This document shows, in pieces, positions 38,062-46,861 of a stretch of DNA of 64,000 nt. The translations under genes were made by a program, and so were the position numbers. The stretch's first letter is position 1; every line of letters begins with the position of its first letter. A model generated the notes under the pieces. It had not been told where the DNA came from. It ran no database searches and saw nothing but the letters and a program-made list of their open reading frames with translations. This stretch comes from Methylophaga nitratireducenticrescens (GTDB lineage Bacteria > Pseudomonadota > Gammaproteobacteria > Nitrosococcales > Methylophagaceae): the NCBI RefSeq assembly GCF_000260985.4, contig NC_017857.3, positions 1,612,001 to 1,676,000 of the forward strand, written 5' to 3'.

Positions 38062-38733
38062 ATGAGTGTCACCGATTCTACCCCTCAGTTAAAAGCTCTC
38101 TTTTTGAATTGCACGTTAAAACAGTCACCCGCCACCTCAAATACGGATACCTTTATTGATGTTGCCAGTAAAGTATTTAACGATCTTGAGGTAGAGACAG
38201 AAACCATACGGGTGGTCGATTACCATGTAAGTTTTGGCAATACTTCAGATGAAAAAGGTGAAGATGAATGGCCTAAAATTCTGCAACGGATTAAAGCCGC
38301 CGATATGCTTATTATAGCCACTCCAATTTGGCGTGGGGATCGCAGTTCCATCGCTAAAATGGTAGGAGAACGCTTGGATGGCATTATGAGTGAAGGCAAT
38401 AAAAAGAATGGTCAATATCCCACTTTTAATAAGGTCGCTGGCGTTATGGTCGACGGTAATGAAGATGGTGCCAAAAAAGCCTCTGCCAGTATTATGCTGG
38501 ACTTGTCGGAGCAGGGATTTACGCTACCAGTCAATGCGTTTACGTACTATGTTGGTGATGCCGGGCCGGGACCGAGTTATATTGAAGCCGGGGGCGATAA
38601 ACACTTTTTTACCAATAATATGGCCTTGCTAATGGTGCATAACATGGTGCAACTGGCACAAACACTCAAAGCCAATCCTTATCGTACAGATGTAATTGCT
38701 ATTGGTGAAAAAGCCAAGCAAATGAGCGACTGA
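38062..38733 (+). CDS. Flavodoxin-fold NAD(P)H-dependent reductase
   Basis: This 223-residue FMN-binding protein has a flavodoxin fold. Its first strand-loop reads ALFLNCTLKQSPATSNTD (phosphate-binding loop), the second flavin loop is ATPIWRGDRSSIAKMVGERLDG, and a later glycine-rich segment is GDAGPGPSYI. It belongs to the NADPH-dependent FMN-reductase-like group. An AGGAG site precedes the ATG. Its place after the ferritin-like gene suggests supply of electrons for iron release or stress response, which is inferred. It is convergent with the potassium-channel gene. Confidence 0.88.
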   Translation: MSVTDSTPQLKALFLNCTLKQSPATSNTDTFIDVASKVFNDLEVETETIRVVDYHVSFGNTSDEKGEDEWPKILQRIKAADMLIIATPIWRGDRSSIAKMVGERLDGIMSEGNKKNGQYPTFNKVAGVMVDGNEDGAKKASASIMLDLSEQGFTLPVNAFTYYVGDAGPGPSYIEAGGDKHFFTNNMALLMVHNMVQLAQTLKANPYRTDVIAIGEKAKQMSD

Positions 38734-38760
38734 CTATGTAGCTCATTGAAGTTGTTCAAA

Positions 38761-39756
38761 TTAAGCCGGGCTGACATCAGTCCATTCCCAGCCTTCATGT
38801 AGAACCAGTTTATGCAGTAACCTTCGACGCTCATTAAACTCTGCCATGCTGGTTTCAAACGTCTTATCACTTTGCAATGACAAGCCGGAGTGACTCAGAG
38901 GTGAAAGCGAAGGTAGCGGCGGCACATCTGCCTCAATGTGACTGATAGCTGCATGACAGCGAGTAAGATAAAGCTGAATGATTTTGCGAATATTTGAAAT
39001 CGTGGATTCTGCTGGCAGCAATGATTTGTCGACTCCTGAAACCAACAGGTTCAGTGCCTCATCGACTGTTGCCAGTTGTAATCCCAGAGAAAACTCCCGT
39101 TCGTAGCTGTAAAAATAGTCCAATACCGGATAGGCCAAGCGGTTTTCAGCACATTGGATTATCTCACCAGACACTAAATGAATGGTCGATTCAAGGTCTC
39201 GGAAATCTTCTCCATTCCAGGCATTCAGCACCAGATTGGTCATATTGTCACCCAACAGCGACAAATGAAAAGCCAGTTTGCGTCGGCTGATAACCCCGTT
39301 AAGTAATGGAATGGCATAGGAAATCATCAAGGTGACGAGGATGAGTCCATTAAAGGCTGCCACACTGGTTAATATCCGCGAAATATCTCCCACCGGACGC
39401 AGATCTCCGATGCCCAGTGTAGATAAGGTAAAGCCCACAAAATAAAAATACCTCACCAGATTTGCCAGTTGCATATCCCCATCTTCTATTACACTGCCTG
39501 GCATACCAATAAAGATTAAGCCCCAACCTAGCCATAACCCACACAGCCAAAACAGTACCAGCGTGATAATAGTCAATGTACCGGTATGGGCGAGCATATT
39601 ACGATTCCCCGTTTTATAGGAAAGTGTTCTCATCACCCATCGAAGCCCTACCGTTAATGGACCTGCTAAAAAACCACTGCCACGAGTCGTTAACGTCGTC
39701 CAGACCGCATCAACCATAATAATAAAAACCAGCACGGCACCGATGAATGTCAGCAT
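38761..39756 (-). CDS. Two-helix potassium channel family protein
   Basis: This 331-residue minus-strand protein has an N-terminal membrane part with a first helix (residues 1-20), a second group near 55-85, a pore helix and the selectivity filter TLGIGD (a variant of TVGYGD), then a final helix with LTSVAAFNGLILVTLMISYA. The remaining 170 residues form a cytoplasmic helical domain that is not a recognisable RCK/TrkA-N domain. Ion selectivity is assumed from the filter. The gene is convergent with the reductase gene, with 27 bp between them. Confidence 0.87.
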   Translation of the reverse strand: MLTFIGAVLVFIIMVDAVWTTLTTRGSGFLAGPLTVGLRWVMRTLSYKTGNRNMLAHTGTLTIITLVLFWLCGLWLGWGLIFIGMPGSVIEDGDMQLANLVRYFYFVGFTLSTLGIGDLRPVGDISRILTSVAAFNGLILVTLMISYAIPLLNGVISRRKLAFHLSLLGDNMTNLVLNAWNGEDFRDLESTIHLVSGEIIQCAENRLAYPVLDYFYSYEREFSLGLQLATVDEALNLLVSGVDKSLLPAESTISNIRKIIQLYLTRCHAAISHIEADVPPLPSLSPLSHSGLSLQSDKTFETSMAEFNERRRLLHKLVLHEGWEWTDVSPA

Positions 39757-39776
39757 GTCATTTCCAAAATAAAAAA

Positions 39777-39800
39777 AGGCTATGAAAGATCAATAGCTCT
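39777..39800 (+). repeat. Short fragment of the MITE-like right terminal repeat
   Basis: Sixteen bases (39779-39794) are identical to the element relic at 15480-15495, just upstream of the channel gene's start. It is too short to be sure of common origin. Confidence 0.45.
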
Positions 39801-40288
39801 AAGTTAAAAATAATTGATAAACATTAGGCAAAATATGTACCTGGCGATTATTTGCGTTCAGCCGAGAGCAGCCAATGGATCACCATTAACAAAGCAATTA
39901 TTCAGTAAGTAATTTTTACCCGCATGCACGAAAATAATACGTTAACCAACATAACGTCCACATCAGCTATTTATGCTCATCACCCCATAGCAGTTTTACC
40001 CAAAGCACCTGAGCCAGCTGGAAGCTTTACACCTTTTGATAATCGTCAACCGGTTTGGATAAAAGTCGCGCGGACAACTCAATGCTGCTCCCTAAAAACC
40101 AATTTATATTAAGAAAAGATATGGAGGTGATCATTGTAATTCCGTCTTTCATAAAAATAACGTTTAACTTCAAAGTCAGTGATGGCGCGGGATATATAGC
40201 GAAAATCAATTAATAAATCTTCCCTTATAACTTTAGGATTATTTCCTATATTTTTGACCCTGCTTACGTAGTAAATTGACACCAATTC

Positions 40289-40304
40289 TGTGATGTTTAT
40301 CACG
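40289..40304 (+). promoter_or_regulatory. CRP-like site upstream of the sigma-factor gene
   Basis: TGTGATGTTTATCACG matches nine of ten conserved positions of the CRP half-site pair TGTGA-N6-TCACA and lies about 86 bp before the ATG. One or two such matches are expected by chance in a window of this size, so the position is the only support. Confidence 0.3.
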
Positions 40305-40389
40305 GCGTTTACCTACTTGATAGTGGTTAAAGATCCAGTCAGCCTTATAACCATCATAAGCAGGTGCATTTATAGGATATTCGCTCAAC

Positions 40390-40959
40390 ATGCTTACTGG
40401 GAGAGGTTGTTTGAGTAATACAGCAATATATCAACATGTAGATGTCTGCACAGTGGATTCAATAACTCAAACAAGAGATTCACTGATTACAGAGCTTTAT
40501 CAAAAACATAACAGTTGGCTGATGGGATGGCTATGCAGAAAACTGGGTTGCAGTTTTGATGCTGCCGATCTGATGCACGACACATTCTCACGCGTCTTGC
40601 AAAAAGATGATCTCACCGATATCAAAGAGCCACGGGCCTATCTCACCACCATCGCTCATGGCCTTATGGTGAATCATGTTCGACGCCGTGATATTGAAGC
40701 GGCTTATCTAGAAGAAATATCTCATTTGTCCCAAGCCGAAGCACCCTCACCAGAAACCATCAATATCATGATTGAAACGCTAACCCAGATCGATGAAATG
40801 TTAGATGGGTTGCCTGGCAGAGTGCGAAGTGCGTTTTTGTGGTTTCAGCTGGAAGGCTTAAGCCATGCTCAAATCGCTGAAAGGCTATCGGTTTCCGTGA
40901 GCTCTGTTCGTCAGTACATCGCTAAGGCGTTATTACATTGCATTAACATGTCTTCCTAA
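40390..40959 (+). CDS. FecI-type ECF RNA polymerase sigma factor
   Basis: This 189-residue sigma factor has region 2 (about residues 30-100, with CSFDAADLMHDTFSRVL and the RAYLTTIAHGLMVNHVRR segment) and region 4 (about 125-185, with the helix-turn-helix GLSHAQIAERLSVSVSSVRQYI). The spacing is that of the FecI group, which is controlled by a FecR protein and an outer-membrane receptor. Both partners follow immediately. The start at 40390 is the first ATG; a TTG at 40411 with a GGAGAGG site just upstream is an alternative and would still keep the whole of region 2. The expected target is the receptor gene downstream. Confidence 0.94.
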   Translation: MLTGRGCLSNTAIYQHVDVCTVDSITQTRDSLITELYQKHNSWLMGWLCRKLGCSFDAADLMHDTFSRVLQKDDLTDIKEPRAYLTTIAHGLMVNHVRRRDIEAAYLEEISHLSQAEAPSPETINIMIETLTQIDEMLDGLPGRVRSAFLWFQLEGLSHAQIAERLSVSVSSVRQYIAKALLHCINMSS

Positions 40960-40978
40960 ACGGCTTGCACAGTTAAAT

Positions 40979-41950
40979 ATGGCTCATACAAATACCAAAG
41001 CTCTGCACGACGCGACGAACTGGTATGTTCAATTAACTTCTGGCACCGCCACAGAACAAGATCGCCAAGCCTGGAAAGAGTGGCTTAACACCGATCCGGC
41101 CAACAAGCTTGCCTGGCAACAAGTCGAAGAAGTCACCAACTGCTTTATGGGCCTGAACACAAAAACCAGCATGGCCGTGCTGAATAGAAGGTATGTGGCC
41201 ACACCCGCCGTAAATGGAAGAAGGCAGTTTGTTAAAAACCTGGGTCTACTATTAGCCGTCAGTTCAGCGGGCTGGCTAACCTATAAAGAAAAGCCCTGGT
41301 ATCACTTTATGGCGGACTACTCCACAGCAAAAGGTGAGGTCCAAAAATTCAGATTGGATGATGGCTCCCGACTTGTTTTAAATACCGATACCAAAGTGTC
41401 GATTCATTTTGACGAACAAGTCAGAAGCGTCAGACTGTTGCAGGGCGAGATCTACGTTGAAACGGCACAAGAAACCAATCCTGTTTACCGTCCCTTTATC
41501 GTTCAAACCATGCATGGCACCGTCACTGCGTTAGGCACCCACTTTAGTACCCGTATTTATAAAAATCGCAGTTGCGTCAATGTATTTGAAGATGCGGTCG
41601 AAGTCAGACCAATTGACGGACTTGGTGATAAAGTCGTAGTTAATGCTGGTGAAGAGGTGAAATTCACCTCAATGCTGTTTCAGCAAAAAATGTTGTTTGA
41701 TATGTCAGCAGCCGATGCCTGGACCAAAGGTTTTATCATCGTCGATAACATGCGGCTGGCAAAAGTCATCGATGAGTTATCACGATATCGTCACGGCATC
41801 GTGCGTTGTGATCCCGCGATTGCTGATTTAGAAATTTCAGGTGCTTTTCCAATCACCGATGTGGATGCTGCCTTACTCAGTATCGCCAAAACACTTTCTA
41901 TTCGTATTGAAAGTTTTACGCCCTTTCTGGTCATGCTTAAACCAGCTTAA
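40979..41950 (+). CDS. FecR-type sigma regulator
   Basis: This 323-residue inner-membrane protein transmits the receptor signal to the sigma factor. A cytoplasmic N-terminal anti-sigma part (DUF4880-like: NWYVQLTSGTATEQDRQAW, WLNTDPANKLAW) covers residues 10-50. A single membrane helix (about 82-100) follows, then the periplasmic FecR domain (GEVQKFRLDDGSRLVLNTDT, LLQGEIYVE), and finally a short STN-like segment near the end with RLAKVIDELSRYR. It lies 19 bp after the sigma factor gene, so the two form an operon. Confidence 0.94.
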   Translation: MAHTNTKALHDATNWYVQLTSGTATEQDRQAWKEWLNTDPANKLAWQQVEEVTNCFMGLNTKTSMAVLNRRYVATPAVNGRRQFVKNLGLLLAVSSAGWLTYKEKPWYHFMADYSTAKGEVQKFRLDDGSRLVLNTDTKVSIHFDEQVRSVRLLQGEIYVETAQETNPVYRPFIVQTMHGTVTALGTHFSTRIYKNRSCVNVFEDAVEVRPIDGLGDKVVVNAGEEVKFTSMLFQQKMLFDMSAADAWTKGFIIVDNMRLAKVIDELSRYRHGIVRCDPAIADLEISGAFPITDVDAALLSIAKTLSIRIESFTPFLVMLKPA

Positions 41951-41966
41951 ACCGGCCAAATATCCA

Positions 41967-42230
41967 GGGTCTGTTGGTCTTTCATATCCGCCTCTGTTGT
42001 GACTGAAAATGCACCAATCAAGGCGCGAGGAGAGCAGTTTAGTCATTCTAAATAAACGACGAGCAACACGGAGTGGTGCATTTTCAGCCTCAACCCGAAG
42101 GGCTGGGGCTATTTTTCCGCCCAACTGTGTTGAAAATGATTTATGTAGAACAACTACATCGCATCATTTTCGCCTTGTTGAACAAAAAAATAGCCGCCAG
42201 CAGTGGTGGCTCTGAAAGACCAACAGACCC
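41967..42230. mobile_element. MITE-like inverted-repeat element with perfect 18-bp ends
   Basis: This 264-bp non-coding element lies between the FecR gene and the receptor gene. Its ends, 41967-41984 (gggtctgttggtctttca) and 42213-42230, are perfect 18-bp inverted repeats, the best preserved in the window. Inside are 'ctaaataaacgacgagcaa', 'gcattttcagcctcaaccc' and 'ggggctatttttccgcc' modules shared, inverted, with 31092-31344, plus a hairpin near 42130-42175. I see no obvious target-site duplication. Frames across it are not genes. Confidence 0.85.
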
Positions 42231-42330
42231 TCGTTTCAAAAAAATTCAAAAATAATTTCAAAAAAAATTGTCACTTTCCGATTTTCGATTGGCATAGCTA
42301 ATAGAACAATAAAATAAGATCGGAGAGAGA

Positions 42331-45300
42331 ATGTTGAATTTGCACAATCAGGGCAAACTCTGCCTGAAGAAAAAGTTTTATCGTTGTCTATCAGTTGCCT
42401 CACTGAGTATGGCTTCAACTATGTCGTTGAGTCATATTGCAATGGCAGCAGATGAGACTGTGCAGGAAGCACCCAGAAAAAACTATTCCATCCCAGCGGG
42501 ACCATTAAGTAATGCGATCTCAGAGTATGCCGCCGAAACCGGCGTACGTTTGACCTTTGATCCCTCCATCGCCAAGGACAAACAAACTAAAGGCCTGGAG
42601 GGCGAATATTCTGTTGATGAAGGCTTTAACCGACTTTTAAAAGACAGTGGACTTGAAGCCATTGATGATCAAGCTGGCGGTTATTTCCTAGTCCCAGCGT
42701 TACCCGCTTTGGGCGAAGAAGCAACCTTGACACTGGAAAAGGTCAATGTTCGTGCACAACGTTTCTATGAGATTGGCCCAATGCCAGGTCTGGGACTCAC
42801 CAAAGAAGAAATTCCCGGTAACGTGCAAAGTATCAGTGCCGAAGAGATTAGAGATGCCCGTTCTCTCAGCATGACCGATTTGTTTAATTCAAAACTCCAG
42901 GGTGTCACGGTAAACGATTACCAGGGCAACCCCTTCCAGATGGATATTCAATACCGCGGCTTTACGGCTGGGCCACAAATCGGTACGCCACAAGGTTTAA
43001 GTGTTTTCCTGGATGGTGTTCGAGTCAACGAACCATTCGGTGATGTAGTGAACTGGGACATGATTCCGATGAACGCTATTGCTGGTGTGGATGTGTTTCC
43101 AGGTTCTAATCCAATTTTTGGTTTAAACACTTTGGGTGGGGCGTTCACCATGAAAACCAAGGATGGTTTTAACTTTACCGATACCGTTTTCGATGTGATG
43201 AAAGGCTCTTTTGGTCGAGAACAATTATTGGCCGAAAGCGGCTGGAATAATGGCACCATCGCATTCTTCGGTGCAGGCAGCTTTTTTATGGAAGATGGCT
43301 GGCGTGAAAATTCCCCTAGTGAGGTCAACCAGTTTTTTGGTAAGGCAAGTTATCGGGGTGACAAACTTGATCTGCACTTAAGCACCTTAATCGTGGAGAC
43401 AGACCTTGTTGGCAATGGGTTAATACCAACTGAGGAATATCGACAAGATCGTAATGGCGTGTTTACAGCTCCTGACGTAACCGAAAACCGACTACAACAA
43501 TTTCAGTTATCGGGCGCTTACCAAGTCAATGATAAATTCAGCGTCACCGGACAAGTCTATAGACGAAATAGTAAACGGGATTCACAAGGTGCTGATGTTT
43601 ATACGCAATTTGGAGGTAATGACTATATCAGGCGTAATTTAAATGAAGGAGAGGAATATACTTGTTTGTTTGAATCCAGTAATGATTATGGTCTACCTGA
43701 TTATTATGTTGTTGCTGATGGTTCTGCAGAGCAAGCGGCTTTCACGAGTTTTGCAAACGCAAGTCTAGAGGATGCTTTTGCAGCAATTGAGGCATTGGAC
43801 CCGGACGCATTAAATGCAGAGTTGCCTGATTATTATGTTGATTATGCACAAAAATATTTTGCTTATGATAAAAACTTTTACACCGGTAACATTCTGCAAC
43901 CTGGGGGACTTACTAATTTAGAAAAGCCCATTCCAGGTTCCGATTATATATACGAGACGCAGAATAATCTTGCTGGTTTAAAAACTGTTACCGCTCAACC
44001 CGGTTTTCTTCAAGGGTTTATTGTTAATACTTTATCACAAGCTGCTTTTCATTACACCAAAAATGGTGTGAAACAACTTCTTTTAATCAAACCCCCTACT
44101 AATGGGGATGTTTGTCAAGGTGATATAACCAATAACCAATTGAAAGTAACTGGTCCTGACGGTGGGTTTCAAACGGCTGATGGCGCTAACTATAGTCAGA
44201 CCAATCCTGGTGTGGTTGATGGTACCCCGACAGCCGTACTTACGGATAATAGTATTGATCAGATAACCGATGGCGCTTCCATTCAATTGAACTGGAACAC
44301 AGAAAAACACAAATTTATGATCGGTGCCTCAATTGATCGTCCCACAGCTGAATATGCCACTTCACAACAATTGGGTTTATTCACCCCAAACCGTGAATTT
44401 TATTATGCTCCCGATGAGATTCGTGATCAATATCTCGCTGCGGATATACCTATCAGCAATAATAACTTTGAGGGCGAGCAATTAACCAAAAGTCTTTATT
44501 TCAGTGAAACGTGGAGCCCAGTCAGCAACTGGCACTTTAATGCTTCGGCGCGGTATAACGATACGAAAGGGCATAATAAAATTGCTTCCCGTAACTACGG
44601 TACATTTGTTTTCGATTTGACTCAATTGGAAGCATTTCCTGACAGTTATGATATTTGCCCACCTGGAGTAGATTGCCCTACCGGCTATGAAGAAATTAAT
44701 TCATTAAATTTAAAAAATCCAGAAGAAAGGGAGGATTTTAGCTACTACTCGTTAAATCCCTCTCTCGGCGTAGCGTGGGATGCCAGAGATGATTTGAATA
44801 TCTATGCAAACTTTGCTCAAGGTGTTCGCGTGCCATCTGTAATAGAGCTGGGTTGCGCTTTGGACAAAACACCTGTTGGCTCTAAGGGTATTTATAAAAG
44901 TCTTCAAGAGAATCGTTCATGTTCACTGCCTTCAAATTTATCGGGCGATCCCTATTTGCCTCAGATAAAAGCCGAGACATGGGAAATAGGTGCCCGTGGT
45001 CTTTGGGATGAATGGATTCAGTGGAATATCACAGCCTACCAAACTAATTTAAAAGATGATCTATATCTGGTGACATTTCCCGGTGATCGTAACTTCTTTG
45101 ACACCATTGGAGATACCCGCAGACAAGGGATTGAATTGGGTATATCTGGTCAAAAAGACAGATGGGGATTTAGTGTCAACTATGCACTGACGCATGCGAC
45201 CTTTGAAGATGATTTCACCATTGCAGGGAATGACAATAGCAGCTCCTATGAAGATTTTACCGGTAATTACGATTTCAGTCGCTTGATAGATGTTGGGCCG

Positions 45301-45786
45301 GGTGATCGGCTGCCGGGTGTGTCTTTGCATAATTTAAATGCAACTGTAAGTTACATGCTTACCCCTAAATGGGAGATTGGGGTAACAGCGATTGCACACT
45401 CAGAAAGTTATGTACGTGGTAACGAAAACAACAAACACCGTCGTGGTGTAGTACTCACCGAAACAATTGATGATGGTGGTAGACAAAAGGTTGTCACCAG
45501 AAAACCTACTAGTAATCCGGGTAAAGTCCCAGGTTATATGACGTTTAATGTCCAAAGTACCTATAACTTTAATGAAAATTTAAGCGTCAATCTGTTAGTG
45601 AATAATGTGTTTGATCATGAGTACTTTACCGCTGGAACCTTAGGGCGTAACCCATTCTCACCAGGAACCTATGGCGCAATTGGACCAGATGGTTATAACC
45701 ATAACTCTCTGGAATGGGATAGCACAAACTTTGTGGCACCGGGTGCACCAAGGGGGGCATGGCTTAGCATGAGATGGCGGTTTTAA
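42331..45786 (+). CDS. TonB-dependent receptor with STN signalling domain
   Basis: This 1151-residue outer-membrane receptor has a long signal sequence ending at AMA near residue 44. A periplasmic STN domain (about 50-130) for signalling to FecR has the typical YSIPAGPLSNAISEYAAETG opening. The plug domain (about 150-320) includes QYRGFTAGP and FLDGVRVNEPFGD, and the beta barrel ends in an aromatic residue (MRWRF). It imports a ligand with TonB energy. It is larger than usual FecA-like proteins; a segment at about residues 440-640 with two cysteines and a repeated LPDYYV motif looks like an enlarged extracellular loop. The ligand cannot be told; an iron chelate is the default for this regulation. 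Confidence 0.93.
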   Translation: MLNLHNQGKLCLKKKFYRCLSVASLSMASTMSLSHIAMAADETVQEAPRKNYSIPAGPLSNAISEYAAETGVRLTFDPSIAKDKQTKGLEGEYSVDEGFNRLLKDSGLEAIDDQAGGYFLVPALPALGEEATLTLEKVNVRAQRFYEIGPMPGLGLTKEEIPGNVQSISAEEIRDARSLSMTDLFNSKLQGVTVNDYQGNPFQMDIQYRGFTAGPQIGTPQGLSVFLDGVRVNEPFGDVVNWDMIPMNAIAGVDVFPGSNPIFGLNTLGGAFTMKTKDGFNFTDTVFDVMKGSFGREQLLAESGWNNGTIAFFGAGSFFMEDGWRENSPSEVNQFFGKASYRGDKLDLHLSTLIVETDLVGNGLIPTEEYRQDRNGVFTAPDVTENRLQQFQLSGAYQVNDKFSVTGQVYRRNSKRDSQGADVYTQFGGNDYIRRNLNEGEEYTCLFESSNDYGLPDYYVVADGSAEQAAFTSFANASLEDAFAAIEALDPDALNAELPDYYVDYAQKYFAYDKNFYTGNILQPGGLTNLEKPIPGSDYIYETQNNLAGLKTVTAQPGFLQGFIVNTLSQAAFHYTKNGVKQLLLIKPPTNGDVCQGDITNNQLKVTGPDGGFQTADGANYSQTNPGVVDGTPTAVLTDNSIDQITDGASIQLNWNTEKHKFMIGASIDRPTAEYATSQQLGLFTPNREFYYAPDEIRDQYLAADIPISNNNFEGEQLTKSLYFSETWSPVSNWHFNASARYNDTKGHNKIASRNYGTFVFDLTQLEAFPDSYDICPPGVDCPTGYEEINSLNLKNPEEREDFSYYSLNPSLGVAWDARDDLNIYANFAQGVRVPSVIELGCALDKTPVGSKGIYKSLQENRSCSLPSNLSGDPYLPQIKAETWEIGARGLWDEWIQWNITAYQTNLKDDLYLVTFPGDRNFFDTIGDTRRQGIELGISGQKDRWGFSVNYALTHATFEDDFTIAGNDNSSSYEDFTGNYDFSRLIDVGPGDRLPGVSLHNLNATVSYMLTPKWEIGVTAIAHSESYVRGNENNKHRRGVVLTETIDDGGRQKVVTRKPTSNPGKVPGYMTFNVQSTYNFNENLSVNLLVNNVFDHEYFTAGTLGRNPFSPGTYGAIGPDGYNHNSLEWDSTNFVAPGAPRGAWLSMRWRF

Positions 45787-45807
45787 TAGTTTAGGGATAT
45801 GGAAAAA

Positions 45808-45830
45808 AGGCAGTGCATTTATGACTGCCT
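45808..45830 (+). terminator. Hairpin after the receptor gene
   Basis: The 7-bp stem aggcagt/actgcct (45808-45814 with 45824-45830) has a 9-nt loop and no T run. It is followed directly by the structured leader of the first exoprotein gene, so it may act as an attenuator or as a processing signal within a longer transcript. Confidence 0.45.
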
Positions 45831-46098
45831 CAAAAGGGATTCAACCACAATTTAGGTAAGTATTAAGGCACGAACTAAAAATTGTGGTGAATGGGTGCTT
45901 CGGTGCAGCCACAAATGCCCGTTTATTGTACACGGATGGAGAATGACTATGAAAAACTTAAAGTTAGCAATAGCAGTTTCGAGTGCTTTGAGCGTGTTCG
46001 CCAGCATTCAGGCGATGGCAGACTGGGAAAATTTACCAGCAGCAGGCGTTTCCGTTGGTAGTGATACCAGTGCATATATTTTATGTAATCCAACAGGT
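45823..46098 (+). repeat. Duplicated leader plus 5' coding segment, copy 1
   Basis: About 276 bp are nearly identical to 46853-47127 (by eye seven differences, one of them a single-base deletion). The repeat covers the untranslated leader, ribosome site, signal peptide and the first about 25 codons of the mature protein, after which the two genes diverge sharply. Confidence 0.92.
45844..45921 (+). promoter_or_regulatory. Structured 5' leader RNA of exoprotein gene 1
   Basis: Stem 1 is a perfect 10-bp pairing of 45844-45853 (accacaattt) with 45879-45888 (aaattgtggt). Stem 2 pairs 45901-45907 (cggtgca, one bulged T) with 45916-45921 (tgcccg). The loop of stem 2 contains ccacaa (45909-45914), complementary to ttgtgg (45882-45887) in the 3' arm of stem 1. 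So two exclusive folds or a pseudoknot are possible 13 bp before the ribosome site. It does not match a riboswitch class I can name. Confidence 0.55.
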
Positions 46099-46815
46099 AA
46101 CTTTGGCTGGGGTCGTGGGGCCAGCGCCGATGTTCAGCCATCATCAATTACTGATGCATGTGCAGTACTGCCTTTAATTGATCTTCTTGCACCTGATGCA
46201 AATTTTACTGGTGCAGATCTAGTTCCTAAAGAGAGCCGAACAGTAGCGATTTATATGGATTCTTACACTGGTGGTAATCCTGTCGATATTGGGACATTCA
46301 CGGAATATGTCTGGCAACGGGAAGTTCAAGAGGATGTTTATGAATGCATCTATGGGATGAAAGTGGTTTTAAAAAACGCTGACTATAACGATGATGAGTC
46401 CGGCACGCAAAACTTTGAAGTCAATGATATGGCCCGTAAAGGATGGAATGGGAAAATGATCGATGTGGCTTATTCAACGGTTCCTGCAGCTGCATTTTCT
46501 ACTTATCGGATAGGTAGAACATTTACATCTGTTAAATATGGCTCCGGTTCTGGTTATGTTGATCAACCTCCAACAGGCTTAGGTGCTAAGCCTGCAATTA
46601 CGTACACACAAAACGCTGATTTGGAAAGTGATTGGGTTGACTTCACCACACTAGTTCATGTGGGAACGACTGACGCATCAGGAATGCAATATATTCGAAC
46701 CAGTTGCACAGCGGAGGATTTTTCAACTGTTTCAGATGCGATTCGTTTACGGCAGACGTCAAGAGATGGACAACCTGCAATCGAAGTAGAGGTAGAGGGA
46801 TTTATACCAAATTAG
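45949..46815 (+). CDS. Secreted protein of unknown family, paralogue 1
   Basis: This 288-residue protein has a clear Sec signal peptide ending in AMA (about residue 24). The mature part starts with WENLPAAGVSVGSD and is predicted to be beta-rich. It has cysteines in ILCNPTG, DACAVLP, YECIYGMKV and TSCTAED, which could make two disulfides. The most conserved stretches with its paralogue are YECIYGMKVVLK, NFEVNDMARKGW and IDVAYSTVP. I do not recognise a family. The ATG at 45949 is chosen because GGAG lies 7 bp upstream and the signal begins there; an ATG at 45943 is too close. It lies behind a signal-controlled receptor gene and ahead of secretion genes, so an exported ligand-binding protein is one hypothesis. 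Confidence 0.85.
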   Translation: MKNLKLAIAVSSALSVFASIQAMADWENLPAAGVSVGSDTSAYILCNPTGNFGWGRGASADVQPSSITDACAVLPLIDLLAPDANFTGADLVPKESRTVAIYMDSYTGGNPVDIGTFTEYVWQREVQEDVYECIYGMKVVLKNADYNDDESGTQNFEVNDMARKGWNGKMIDVAYSTVPAAAFSTYRIGRTFTSVKYGSGSGYVDQPPTGLGAKPAITYTQNADLESDWVDFTTLVHVGTTDASGMQYIRTSCTAEDFSTVSDAIRLRQTSRDGQPAIEVEVEGFIPN

Positions 46816-46841
46816 ATATTTTTTAATTAAGGGATTTAGCG

Positions 46842-46861
46842 GAGGCATTTGCGACTGCCTC
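46842..46861 (+). terminator. Hairpin between the exoprotein genes
   Basis: The stem gaggca/tgcctc (46842-46847 with 46856-46861) lies at the same place relative to the second leader as 45808-45830 to the first. No T run; weak terminator or processing site. Confidence 0.4.

Larger units (their letters stand above)
39757..40389. other. Intergenic region upstream of the sigma-factor gene
   Basis: This 633-bp region separates the channel gene (minus) from fecI-like (plus). Near 39777-39800 is a short fragment matching the right end of the MITE-like element (ggctatgaaagatcaa). A 62-codon frame at 39924-40112 has no family resemblance and no good ribosome site. A CRP-like inverted repeat lies at 40289-40304. 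Otherwise I see nothing that looks like a gene. Confidence 0.5.

Noticed and set aside
40036-40049. TTGATAATCGTCAA, a nine-of-ten match to an FNR box
   Set aside because: About two such matches are expected by chance in 64 kb, and it lies about 340 bp from the nearest start codon.
39924-40112. 62-codon frame between the channel and sigma-factor genes
   Set aside because: No family resemblance, no good ribosome site, and composition like non-coding sequence.
42009-42215. 68-codon frame between FecR and the receptor
   Set aside because: It lies wholly within the MITE-like element; frames there are by-products of the repeat.
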